Below, piece by piece: positions 1-5,728 of a DNA stretch of 8,244 bases. The notes beneath the pieces are model-generated. The model was not told the DNA's origin, made no database searches, and saw only the letters and a program-made list of their open reading frames with translations. The translations under genes and the position numbers were made by a program. This stretch comes from Candidatus Poribacteria bacterium (GTDB taxonomy: Bacteria > Poribacteria > WGA-4E > PCPOR2b), in the NCBI GenBank assembly GCA_027296925.1, contig JAPUIP010000086.1, positions 1-8,244 on the forward strand. Reading direction: 5' to 3'. Numbering within the stretch: the stretch's first letter is position 1; every line of letters starts with the position of its first letter.

Positions 1-26
1 ATCATTTGAGTCCAGTGAATCTCGAA

Positions 27-40
27 CGTAATGCGTAAAA
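27..40. repeat. Two-unit heptamer repeat (CGTAATG, CGTAAAA)
   Basis: Two adjacent 7-base units, CGTAATG and CGTAAAA, also occur in the longer heptamer tract at 1966-2011. They lie in the loop of a weak inverted repeat: ATCTCG at 19-24 pairs with CGAGAT at 46-51. This is just past the stop of the minus-strand kinase fragment, so it could be a residual 3' hairpin, but the loop is 21 bases and there is no clear U-tract. Two units alone could be chance; the support is the matching units near 1970. Confidence 0.4.
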
Positions 41-62
41 TTTAACGAGATCTATCTCCGTT

Positions 63-290
63 TTACGCTTCCTCATCTGAACTATAGTCGTTGTGGTAAT
101 AATAGTATAGTAGGTAAGAGCCATACTGTTTTGAAAAGTCCACATCATTTAAGGTCACGCCAAAAATATTCGCGTTCACTTTCTGAAGCGCATCCCGGGC
201 GTGGATTGCAATCTGCCGCTTGGTCTGACCCGATTTGACGATGAGTAGCGTGCGGTCAACTTTCGTCGCAAGTATGGAAGCATCTGCAAG
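63..290 (-). pseudogene. C-terminal remnant of BY-kinase (Wzc/CpsD-type) with tyrosine tail
   Basis: Read on the minus strand, about 75 codons ending in TAA at 63-65 encode the last part of a bacterial tyrosine kinase of the capsular/exopolysaccharide family. Visible are ADASILATKVDRTLLIVKSG (the DAxxLAxxVDxxLLVV strand after the Walker B region), GQTKRQ, the NIFGVTLNDVD strand, and a tail with seven tyrosines including YYYYHNDY. That tail is the usual autophosphorylation cluster of these kinases, which control polymerisation and export of surface polysaccharide at the inner membrane. The Walker A and A' motifs and the transmembrane Wzz part are missing. There is no start: the reading frame runs back into an unrelated frame of the SLBB fragment near 290. 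The remnant is non-functional as it stands. Confidence 0.8.
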
Positions 291-669
291 CGAAACCGCC
301 TGCTTGAAAAATCGCCTCCAACAATCACGTTTTCGATGTGGCTTCGTAAGATCCGGGGTGAATCACCTGCCCGGTGACGTTCACGCCAAACAACTCCTCA
401 CGCGGACGAATTTGTGGGATATAAATGAGTGTACCCGAAGAAAGGTAGGGGTTCGCCGACAGGTCGGCCTCCAGGAGAAAACGCTCCAAATTGATGATAC
501 GTGAGGTCAGCTTTTCTTGTGTCAGATCGAAGATTCGGACACGACTGAAATCTGCTGCCGGTTGCGGATGCCCGGCAAGGAGGAGGAGCTCTGACAGCCG
601 ATTGGGGTTCCCGACGGGATAGCTTCCCGGATCGGAGACTGCCCTAAAATCGTTACTCAAGTCGGCAGT
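291..669 (-). pseudogene. SLBB-domain polysaccharide export protein fragment (Wza-like)
   Basis: The minus strand encodes two successive SLBB-like segments. The first has DPGSYPVGNPNRLSELLLLAG followed by SRVRIFDL. The second has VNVTGQVIHPGSYEATSKT, then an in-frame TGA (325-327), after which the same frame continues with LLEAIFQAGGF, the normal second half of an SLBB motif. Proteins with repeated SLBB domains form the outer-membrane export channel for exopolysaccharide (Wza/GumB group). The fragment has no signal peptide or N-terminal poly-export domain, is closed upstream by TGA at 670-672, and passes out of frame into BY-kinase sequence at about 290. The longest uninterrupted stretch would need a TTG start at 660, which has no convincing ribosome site. 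In capsule operons the export gene usually precedes the kinase, the same order as here, so an internal deletion explains the fusion. Confidence 0.75.
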
Positions 670-723
670 TCAATATCTTCTCCACATATCGTGGAGGGAC
701 CTATCCCATGGCAATCGGGAGGG

Positions 724-758
724 ATTATAGCAGATTTACCTGTTGAAGTCAATGTCAA
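724..758 (-). promoter_or_regulatory. Sigma70-type promoter, minus strand
   Basis: Reading the minus strand, TTGACT (747-752) is followed after exactly 17 bases by TATAAT (724-729). A second TTGACA (753-758) directly precedes the -35 box. Transcription would start near 717 and run into the SLBB fragment. The match is close to consensus, but the downstream gene is broken, so any transcript would not yield a working protein. The promoter may be a leftover of the export operon or may have arrived with the rearrangement. Confidence 0.5.
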
Positions 759-764
759 TATTGG

Positions 765-793
765 TTGCAAAGAAATGGAAGCCCTTGTATAAT
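765..793 (+). promoter_or_regulatory. Sigma70-type promoter, plus strand
   Basis: TTGCAA (765-770), a 17-base spacer and TATAAT (788-793) form a good promoter pointing right, 12 bases from the -35 of the minus-strand promoter. It would transcribe the hydrolase remnant and, with no terminator visible between them, the cupin gene at 1140. It may therefore be what keeps the cupin gene expressed after loss of the hydrolase 5' end. Prediction by motif and spacing only. Confidence 0.4.
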
Positions 794-858
794 AGGACAC
801 TGAGCAACTTTACGGTATCGAGGCGAAACGGCCCAATTGTGTACTGATCAAGAAGTTT

Positions 859-1105
859 GGTGACATGCAGATTATTCGGTGCACTCTATCAACCGAATCT
901 GGCACTCCTCCCAATCGGCGACCACTTCACGATGGGGCCGCGTGAAGCGGCGTATGCCTCTCAATTGCTCAATGTACCTGCCATTGTCCCCATCCACTAC
1001 GGCACATTCCCACTGCTGACCGGAACACCGGACGCCCTGCGCGAACTGACGAAGGATCAGCCGGTTGAAATTGTCACACTTCAGCCAGGGGAAACGCTGG
1101 ATTAA
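859..1105 (+). pseudogene. 3' remnant of UPF0173-type metal-dependent hydrolase
   Basis: The last ~75 residues match the C-terminus of the YtkL/UPF0173 metallo-beta-lactamase-fold hydrolases: ALYQPNLALLPIGDHFTMGP, then REAAYASQLLNVPAIVPIHYGTFPLL and a short tail. In the intact family (~225-240 aa) the N-terminal two thirds carry the HxHxDH zinc motif, absent here. The residual His of HYGTFP is a late metal ligand. Just upstream, the frame at 859-876 reads GDMQII, which belongs directly before GALYQPN in the family. The two parts are out of register by one base near 877, so there is a frameshift as well as a truncation. An uninterrupted open frame would need a TTG start at 857, with no ribosome site. 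The stop is 34 bases before the cupin start, so the two genes were probably cotranscribed. Confidence 0.75.
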
Positions 1106-1139
1106 CACTTGAAATGATTCGCTAAGAGGAGATCTGAAC

Positions 1140-1958
1140 ATGAGAATTGCTTATGCTCGACGTGAAGAGATGCAAGAAATTGACAACGTGCATGGAGGGG
1201 CCGGAACGATACTCTTCAAAAGCCTTTTTGCAAATACGGATTTTGAAACCCCGTGGTGGTTCATCCACAGTGCCATCATTCCGCCGGGTGGCGGCATCGG
1301 TCATCATCGGCACGATACCTCTGAGGAAGTTTTCGTCACGATTGATAACGCGGCACAATTTACGCACAATGGTCGCACTGCAGAGGTTATCGGTGGGGCA
1401 GCCGTGCCCCTACGTCAAGGGGAATCCCACGCCATCTACAATCATACCGACAAAGAAACGCGCTGGTTTAATTTCAACGTCGCGGCGGTGGGACAGCCCG
1501 GAGGGTCAACGGATTTCGGCGATGATCGCGCCAATGCCCCGTTGGAGTCGGTCGATCGGCTTCCCGTCGGCAGACTCGATCAGGACTTGCTGACGTATCA
1601 TCGCGCGCACCAGGGCAAAGGCAAATGCGGTGTCCGAATGTTGTGGGGGCATCAAGATTTTCGAAACAACTGGGGATTTGTCGCCCACGCTCTGCTTCCG
1701 CCTGGCGTCTCTGTCGGCTATCACCGGCATGATCGAATGGAAGAGGCCTACATTATCATGAATGGTAGTGGTCGGATGACCGTCGATGATGAAACGGAGG
1801 AGGTCTATGCGGGCGCGGCCATCCCCAACCGGCTGGGTGGGTCACACGGCATTTATAATCACACGCAGGAAGATCTGGAGATGCTTGTTGTCGCCGTATG
1901 CCTCGAACGCGGTCAGACCGACGCCACCGATCTCGGGGATGATCTGACAAAACGGTAG
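1140..1958 (+). CDS. Two-domain cupin protein (bicupin)
   Basis: 272 aa. The ATG at 1140 has a strong ribosome site (AAGAGGAG at 1124-1131). The protein is an internal duplication. Cupin 1 (about residues 40-115) has GHHRHDTSEE (H56, H58, E62) and SHAIYNHT (H97). Cupin 2 (about 178-255) has GYHRHDRMEE (H195, H197, E201) and SHGIYNHT (H236). Both halves are followed by a TDxGDD segment. The two His, Glu and later His of each half are the usual ligands of a divalent metal, so both sites look intact, although the glycine that normally ends cupin motif 1 is Asn70 in the first half (Gly209 in the second). No signal peptide, so cytoplasmic. Bicupins include dioxygenases, decarboxylases and sugar isomerases; the substrate cannot be told from sequence. 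It lies 34 bases after the hydrolase remnant and may share its promoter. Confidence 0.85.
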   Translation: MRIAYARREEMQEIDNVHGGAGTILFKSLFANTDFETPWWFIHSAIIPPGGGIGHHRHDTSEEVFVTIDNAAQFTHNGRTAEVIGGAAVPLRQGESHAIYNHTDKETRWFNFNVAAVGQPGGSTDFGDDRANAPLESVDRLPVGRLDQDLLTYHRAHQGKGKCGVRMLWGHQDFRNNWGFVAHALLPPGVSVGYHRHDRMEEAYIIMNGSGRMTVDDETEEVYAGAAIPNRLGGSHGIYNHTQEDLEMLVVAVCLERGQTDATDLGDDLTKR

Positions 1959-1965
1959 TCTCATT

Positions 1966-2011
1966 CGTAAAACGTGACGCGTAATGAGTCATGCGCAATG
2001 ACTCATTACGC
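1966..2011. repeat. Heptamer repeat tract with perfect 14-bp palindrome
   Basis: The stretch divides into 7-base units: CGTAAAA, CGTGACG, CGTAATG, AGTCATG, CGCAATG, ACTCATT, then ACGC. Within it GCGTAATGAGTCAT (1979-1992) and ATGACTCATTACGC (1998-2011) are perfect inverted arms around a 5-base loop (GCGCA). It starts 7 bases after the cupin stop, so it may act as a 3' hairpin, but no clean U-run follows. Period-7 repeats of this kind are known as dispersed intergenic elements (STRRs) in cyanobacteria and some other phyla. Units 1 and 3 recur at 27-40. Confidence 0.75.
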
Positions 2012-2073
2012 TTCTGATTTTGTCCTTCCTTGCGTTTGAGAAGTTGGGTTCAGCTTAGCGAAATCCCGCGTAG

Positions 2074-2283
2074 CAGTTAGGCTGCCACCCTACAGGTGTT
2101 CGCCTCGAGAAAGGAGAAGATGATCGACGGGATTATGGAGAGCAGCGATTCAATGTGATTGGTATGGTTTCGGGGCGAATTCTATTCGTCACCTACACCT
2201 ATCGTGGAGAAAAAATTCGAATTATATCCGCAAGGAAGGCGGAACCCCATGAACAAAGAAAATATTACCAGAATTACCCATGA
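2074..2283 (+). pseudogene. brnT: brnT toxin gene, 5'-truncated
   Basis: In the frame ending at TGA 2281-2283, about 60 codons from ~2101 encode the C-terminal part of a BrnT ribonuclease toxin: DDRRDYGEQRFNVIG, then GRILFVTYTYRGEKIRIISARKAE and a short tail. BrnT is a small RelE-fold RNase (about 90 aa) that blocks growth by cutting RNA and is held by BrnA. The conserved N-terminus (WDxxKxxxNxxKHGxSFEEA) is absent: the frame is closed by TAG at 2071-2073 and no other upstream frame shows it. No ATG with a ribosome site exists in frame; the ATG after AAAGGAG (2120) belongs to another frame and stops after 12 codons. The gene overlaps the antitoxin start by 35 bases, the usual toxin-first BrnTA layout. 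Missing the N-terminal half, it is probably inactive. The bases between 2012 and 2100 show nothing else recognisable. Confidence 0.8.
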
Positions 2284-2953
2284 AGAAAATACCCTCCCAA
2301 AAGGCCAGACGGCCCCAAAACGACCTCTAGCAAGGCCAAAAACAGAATTTCATACCGCGCCATCATCTTCTGACGCACAACCGCTGACGGACGAAGAACT
2401 CGAACTTCTGCTCGGGACGCGGGCGGTCAAAACAATGCATTATAAAGGGTTTTTAGCGCAGGTGATGTTCTATGCCGATGATAATGAATTCATCGGGGCT
2501 GTCACCAATGCACACCCCGAACATCCCGTCTATTTTTCCGGCAAGACAGTATTTGAGCTCAAGGCAAATCTGCACCAAGCAGTTGATCAATATCTTGCCA
2601 AATGCGAAGAATTGGGGATTGAACCTGACTACGTTCCAAAAGAAGGGAAAATTGTTCCTGTCTCTTCCGGTGAAATTAAAGAAGACACAGAGACGGACTG
2701 GGAAAGGTTTGATCAGATGACCGATAGGGAAGTGACACTTGATGCCCTATCCGACCCGGATGCTCCTCCGCTGACTGACGAAGAACTCAAACGGATGAAG
2801 CCTGTGCGATGGCGGGGCGGTAAACGAGTGGAACAAGAATTCATTCGATTCCACATCGATAAAGACGTGCTGAAATGGTTCACAAGATTCGGAGACGATT
2901 ACCAAACTCGTATGAACGATGTTCTGAGAGATTATATCGAGGCGTACCGTTAA
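2249..2953 (+). CDS. Chimeric antitoxin: BrnA with an internal HicB-like domain
   Basis: 234 aa. ATG 2249 was chosen because AAGGAAGG (2232-2239) lies 9 bases upstream, the N-terminus MNKENITRITHEE matches BrnA starts, and it overlaps brnT as BrnTA pairs do; the frame is open further upstream only through brnT sequence. Order: BrnA N-terminal tip (1-21); a Pro/Ser-rich linker with a first LTDEEL (46-51); a HicB-like domain (about 62-127: HYKGFLAQV, DDNEFIGAV, FSGKTVFEL, AVDQYLAKCEELGIEPD); then the BrnA body (147-234) with TDWERFDQMTD, DAPPLTDEEL and the RHH-type C-terminus FIRFHIDKDVLKWF...YQTRMNDVLRDYI. Ordinary BrnA is about 90-110 aa and has no HicB part. BrnA binds BrnT and, by its ribbon-helix-helix, the operon operator; HicB domains bind HicA toxins. 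No hicA is present in the window. It may be a repressor/antitoxin with two toxin-binding surfaces, but that is inference. Confidence 0.8.
   Translation: MNKENITRITHEENTLPKGQTAPKRPLARPKTEFHTAPSSSDAQPLTDEELELLLGTRAVKTMHYKGFLAQVMFYADDNEFIGAVTNAHPEHPVYFSGKTVFELKANLHQAVDQYLAKCEELGIEPDYVPKEGKIVPVSSGEIKEDTETDWERFDQMTDREVTLDALSDPDAPPLTDEELKRMKPVRWRGGKRVEQEFIRFHIDKDVLKWFTRFGDDYQTRMNDVLRDYIEAYR
2381..2788 (+). repeat. 21-bp direct repeat spanning the HicB segment
   Basis: CCGCTGACGGACGAAGAACT plus C at 2381-2401 recurs at 2768-2788 with one mismatch. Both encode PLTDEEL within the antitoxin. The offset is 387 bases, exactly 129 codons, so recombination between copies would remove the HicB-like domain and leave an in-frame protein of about 105 aa, close to a normal BrnA length. 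The coordinates give the outer limits of the pair. Confidence 0.8.
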
Positions 2954-3014
2954 CGCCGAATTTCTCCATTTCGTGATTTCCTTGTTTTCAACCGGTTTCA
3001 AGAGGTACATTTGG

Positions 3015-5150
3015 ATGTGTAAGCAATTTCTCGCGATTGGTTTCACGCTTCTACTTATGTCCCTCGCCACATACGCCGATGAAATGGTCTACCAGATCAA
3101 GATGTCCGGCAGAGCGGTTGGATACACTCGCTATGAACTGGTGGATGAGGGTGAGTCGGTAATGATACAGACAACGGTACGTTTCACGTTAGGGCAAGGT
3201 GAATTCGACCAGGAAATTAAACTAATCGCCGATACCCGCTTAAACGCCCAAACCCTTTTGCCGGTTGCGTATCACCTCTCCACGTATATCAACGGCTTCA
3301 CTCAGTCCACCATCGATACGCAGTTTGAGGAAAACGTTGCAAAGCAGGAGATTCTTGCGGGCGGACAGACCTTCGACAATGAGATCGAGTTGCCGACGCC
3401 AACTTATATCGCTGACAGCAACTTCAGGGTCGATCATTACAACGTTGTTTTGGGGCAGTATGATTTTAAGCAGGCCGGTGCACAATCCTTTCATACGCTT
3501 ACCCCGCTTGAGACCCCGCAGTCGCCCGCAGCGGTTCCATTGACGTTGACATGGAAGGGTGGGGAGCAGATCACGGTTGGAAACACAACGTACCAAACCG
3601 ATTGGCTGGAGGCGAGCATCAATGGAACGGCGATGGAGTTTTGGTACGATCGGGAAGCCGGGCGGATTGTGAAATGGACAATCCCCTCGCAAGAGTCGGA
3701 GGTGCTGCTTGCAGACGATTCGCTGTTACCCACAACTGCAGCAGTGGAAGACCTCGCAACCGTTTTGCGCCGCGCGAAAGAACTGCCGCGAATTCAAGTC
3801 GATCAGGATCTGGGAAATCTTTCAGACCTCGTCTCTCTGCAGGCACATCTCGATCTGCATGTCGTCACTTCAGGACAGCCGCCAATAGATCTCCCCCACC
3901 AAAAATTCGACGGGGAGATGAGCCGAGAGGGGGAGACGGTACGCATCAACGGCGTGGTTACTGTGATGGCCATCGAATCCCCAAAGGCAAAGGCGACACG
4001 ATTGCCGATCCACCCGGGCGATTTCGCCGATCCATTCATACAGCCTGAATCCGAGATCGAGTCAGAACACCCCGAAATCGGGGCAAAAGCGAAGGAGATT
4101 ACCGCCTCCGCTCAGACCGCTTATGAGGCAACAAAGGCGGTTGTCGATTGGGTTACGACAGAAATTCGCTACGATTCAACATCGGTTTCCGCGCATCGAT
4201 GCTTATCAACCCAAGCTGGGGATGCTGTGTCAAGATCGCGCCTGGTCGTTGCGCTGCTTCGCGCCCTGAACATCCCCGCCCGAATCATCGGAGGCCTGGT
4301 GTACTCGAATAACCGGGAGTTTGTTCAGCATCACTGGGTGGAAGTCTATATCGGAGCGGACGCCGGCTGGATGCCCGTAGATGCGTTGACCGGAGAAACT
4401 GAAACGTTCAGCGCCGGGCACATTTCTCTCTGGCGAGGGGTGGGAAGCTGCGCAACAGAGCTCAGCGAGATGGCGATCCGGATTTTTGATTTCCAGAGCG
4501 CAGCGATTGCATGGCAAGATCTGGTTCCCCTCCAGGTTGGCGAACAGAATCGTTACCGCTTTATACATGATGGGCAACCGATCGGGGACTGCACAAGCCA
4601 CGTTAAAGACATTTTGACGTATCATGGAATAAAGTGTTATGAGATTGATGCCACGTTAAATTTGGATAGTGATCGAATCGGTCAAATCGACGCCCAAGCG
4701 AAGCTGTATCTGACACTCGACGGGAAACCCATGTTTTATCAGTTGTCGAAGAACGATGAATCATGGGAATACCTTCGCGAAGGGAAAACCTTCAGCTACA
4801 CGCATGCTTCGGGCCGGATGGGAGAGGCAATACCTCACATGGGGATTGACCGGGATGCTTATTTTATCGGTGACAACATGTTCTGGCAGTGGGATTTAAT
4901 GTTTCGTAAGCAGGAACTCTTTACCGGGATGCACCGCGAAATCAGCGCATTCAACCCACAAAGCCGCATGCCTTACAGGATACAAATGGTTGTCGAAGGG
5001 GTTGAGGAGATCGAGTTTGATGGACAAAAATTCCAGTGCTTCCGCGTCAAGGTCGATGGTGGACTTTTTTGGATCTCCTCGGTAGGTCGCTTCATCCGGT
5101 ATGAAAACCCAGGACGAAAATTGGTCGTGGAATTGGCTGTACAGGAGTGA
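3015..5150 (+). CDS. Exported transglutaminase-fold protein, probable pseudoenzyme
   Basis: 711 aa from ATG 3015, chosen because AAGAGG (3000-3005) precedes it at 9 bases and because this start gives a clean signal peptide (MCKQFLAIGFTLLLMSLATYA, cleavage after TYA, residue 21). A GTG at 2973 is in frame but would bury the signal. After export, residues ~22-235 form a beta-rich domain reminiscent of DUF3108-like barrels; ~370-465 is a transglutaminase-like core; ~495-711 is another beta-rich domain resembling the first in style. Core landmarks are LLRALNIPARIIGGLVY, HHWVEVY (H440) and MPVDALTG (D456). The expected GDC motif reads GDA: the nucleophile position is Ala404, at the right distance from His and Asp. 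Without the cysteine, peptide-bond chemistry by the classical triad is unlikely, so a binding role is plausible. The gene starts 61 bases after the antitoxin stop; a functional link is not implied. Confidence 0.75.
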   Translation: MCKQFLAIGFTLLLMSLATYADEMVYQIKMSGRAVGYTRYELVDEGESVMIQTTVRFTLGQGEFDQEIKLIADTRLNAQTLLPVAYHLSTYINGFTQSTIDTQFEENVAKQEILAGGQTFDNEIELPTPTYIADSNFRVDHYNVVLGQYDFKQAGAQSFHTLTPLETPQSPAAVPLTLTWKGGEQITVGNTTYQTDWLEASINGTAMEFWYDREAGRIVKWTIPSQESEVLLADDSLLPTTAAVEDLATVLRRAKELPRIQVDQDLGNLSDLVSLQAHLDLHVVTSGQPPIDLPHQKFDGEMSREGETVRINGVVTVMAIESPKAKATRLPIHPGDFADPFIQPESEIESEHPEIGAKAKEITASAQTAYEATKAVVDWVTTEIRYDSTSVSAHRCLSTQAGDAVSRSRLVVALLRALNIPARIIGGLVYSNNREFVQHHWVEVYIGADAGWMPVDALTGETETFSAGHISLWRGVGSCATELSEMAIRIFDFQSAAIAWQDLVPLQVGEQNRYRFIHDGQPIGDCTSHVKDILTYHGIKCYEIDATLNLDSDRIGQIDAQAKLYLTLDGKPMFYQLSKNDESWEYLREGKTFSYTHASGRMGEAIPHMGIDRDAYFIGDNMFWQWDLMFRKQELFTGMHREISAFNPQSRMPYRIQMVVEGVEEIEFDGQKFQCFRVKVDGGLFWISSVGRFIRYENPGRKLVVELAVQE

Positions 5151-5200
5151 CGGTTTTGGAAGGCTTCGTATTTTTCCGACGCATCACAGGAACACAGCGA

Positions 5201-5259
5201 GAGGCAAGCGGGGGTGAGCAGAGGAAGATCGCCAGACCTTCCTCTCTCACGTGCGCCTC
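5201..5259. terminator. Hairpin between convergent genes
   Basis: AGAGGAAG (5220-5227) pairs with CTTCCTCT (5238-5245) around a 10-base loop, and GTGAG (5214-5218) with CTCAC (5246-5250) extends it past one bulged C. An outer GAGGC (5201-5205)/GCCTC (5255-5259) may add five more pairs. It sits between the stop of the transglutaminase-fold gene and the stop of the facing VOC gene, so it could end transcription from both sides. There is no strong U-run on either strand, only TGTTTT at 5265-5270 on the plus side. Confidence 0.5.
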
Positions 5260-5269
5260 CTGCCTGTTT

Positions 5270-5638
5270 TCATGAAACTGACGGATCGCCTTGTATAATA
5301 CCAAAAGTATTGCCTTCGGTGTCCTGGCAGTAAGCGAGATAACCTATACCGGGGACAGTCATCTTGGGCACAACCACTTTGCCTCCGCTTTGAGTAATCT
5401 TCGTCACGAAATCATCCACGGATGGCACGTCAATGGTATTGGTGGTGGAAGCTGAAGGATCCGGACGTTTCATGAGACCGCCGTTGATGCCGGGCTGGTC
5501 TTCCTCACCGGTTGTGATGAGCCAATAGTCTTCGGGACCGTCCCACTTATTGATTTGCCAGCCGAAGACATCATTGTAGAATTTGATGGCACGTTCGGGC
5601 TGGTCAGCCGGGATTTCAAAATGCACGATCCTGGGCAT
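5270..5638 (-). CDS. VOC (glyoxalase/bleomycin-resistance fold) family protein
   Basis: 122 aa, minus strand. The ATG (5636-5638) follows an excellent ribosome site, AGGAGGT (5644-5650) with 5-base spacing. Two beta-alpha-beta-beta-beta modules are visible. The first (1-60) has IVHFEIPADQPERAIKFYNDVFGW, with His6 at a usual metal position, ending in GGLMKR. The second (about 66-117) has TIDVPSVDDFVTKITQSGGKVV and the typical DTEGNTFGIIQ. This matches the small single-chain VOC proteins that dimerise to make a metal site: lactoylglutathione lyases, dioxygenases, antibiotic-binding proteins. The substrate is not predictable. It has no signal peptide. It is transcribed divergently from the phosphatase gene across a 173-base region with an operator-like palindrome overlapping its likely promoter. 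Confidence 0.85.
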   Translation of the reverse strand: MPRIVHFEIPADQPERAIKFYNDVFGWQINKWDGPEDYWLITTGEEDQPGINGGLMKRPDPSASTTNTIDVPSVDDFVTKITQSGGKVVVPKMTVPGIGYLAYCQDTEGNTFGIIQGDPSVS

Positions 5639-5699
5639 GTTTTACCTCCTCTAAAACTACTTCGCTGGTCTTGACGAAATCTTAACTGAGTTACATGGC

Positions 5700-5728
5700 T
5701 TGAATTTTACTACACATAAGTGTAGTAT
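5700..5728 (+). promoter_or_regulatory. Possible promoter for the phosphatase gene
   Basis: TTGAAT (5700-5705), 17 bases, then TAGTAT (5723-5728) gives a moderate sigma70-type match pointing at the phosphatase start 84 bases downstream. Its spacer and -10 are inside the palindrome at 5708-5727, so a protein bound there would block it. The -10 match is only 4 of 6. Confidence 0.3.
5708..5727. promoter_or_regulatory. Operator-like palindrome TACTACAC-ATAA-GTGTAGTA
   Basis: Perfect 8-bp inverted arms around 4 bases, in an AT-rich stretch between the divergent VOC and phosphatase genes. The 20-bp symmetric form, with half-sites about one helical turn apart, is typical for a dimeric winged-helix or MarR/BlaI-like repressor. 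The TACA/TGTA core recalls BlaI/MecI/CopY operators, but their half-site spacing is shorter, so the regulator is unknown. No regulator gene is in the window. It could also be a short RNA hairpin. Confidence 0.55.

Noticed and set aside
19..51. Inverted repeat ATCTCG/CGAGAT as a terminator for the kinase remnant
   Set aside because: Only 6 bp with a 21-base loop and no U-run; kept as a note under the heptamer repeat.
235..504. 89-codon plus-strand frame over the SLBB/kinase remnants
   Set aside because: It is a shadow of the minus-strand coding sequence, with no ribosome site or homology.
2120..2158. ATG at 2120 after AAAGGAG as a gene start
   Set aside because: It is in the antitoxin frame, not the BrnT frame, and stops after 12 codons at TGA 2156-2158.
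2159..2248. Extension of the antitoxin frame upstream to a TTG at 2159
   Set aside because: These bases encode clear BrnT sequence in another frame, and ATG 2249 has a good ribosome site and a BrnA-like N-terminus.
2973..3014. GTG start at 2973 for the transglutaminase-fold gene
   Set aside because: It would add 14 residues in front of a normal signal peptide and has no ribosome site, whereas ATG 3015 has AAGAGG.
4584..4592. GDC motif at residues 524-526 of the transglutaminase-fold protein as the missing nucleophile
   Set aside because: It lies after the His and Asp, in the C-terminal beta-rich domain, and lacks the helix that follows the catalytic Cys in this fold.
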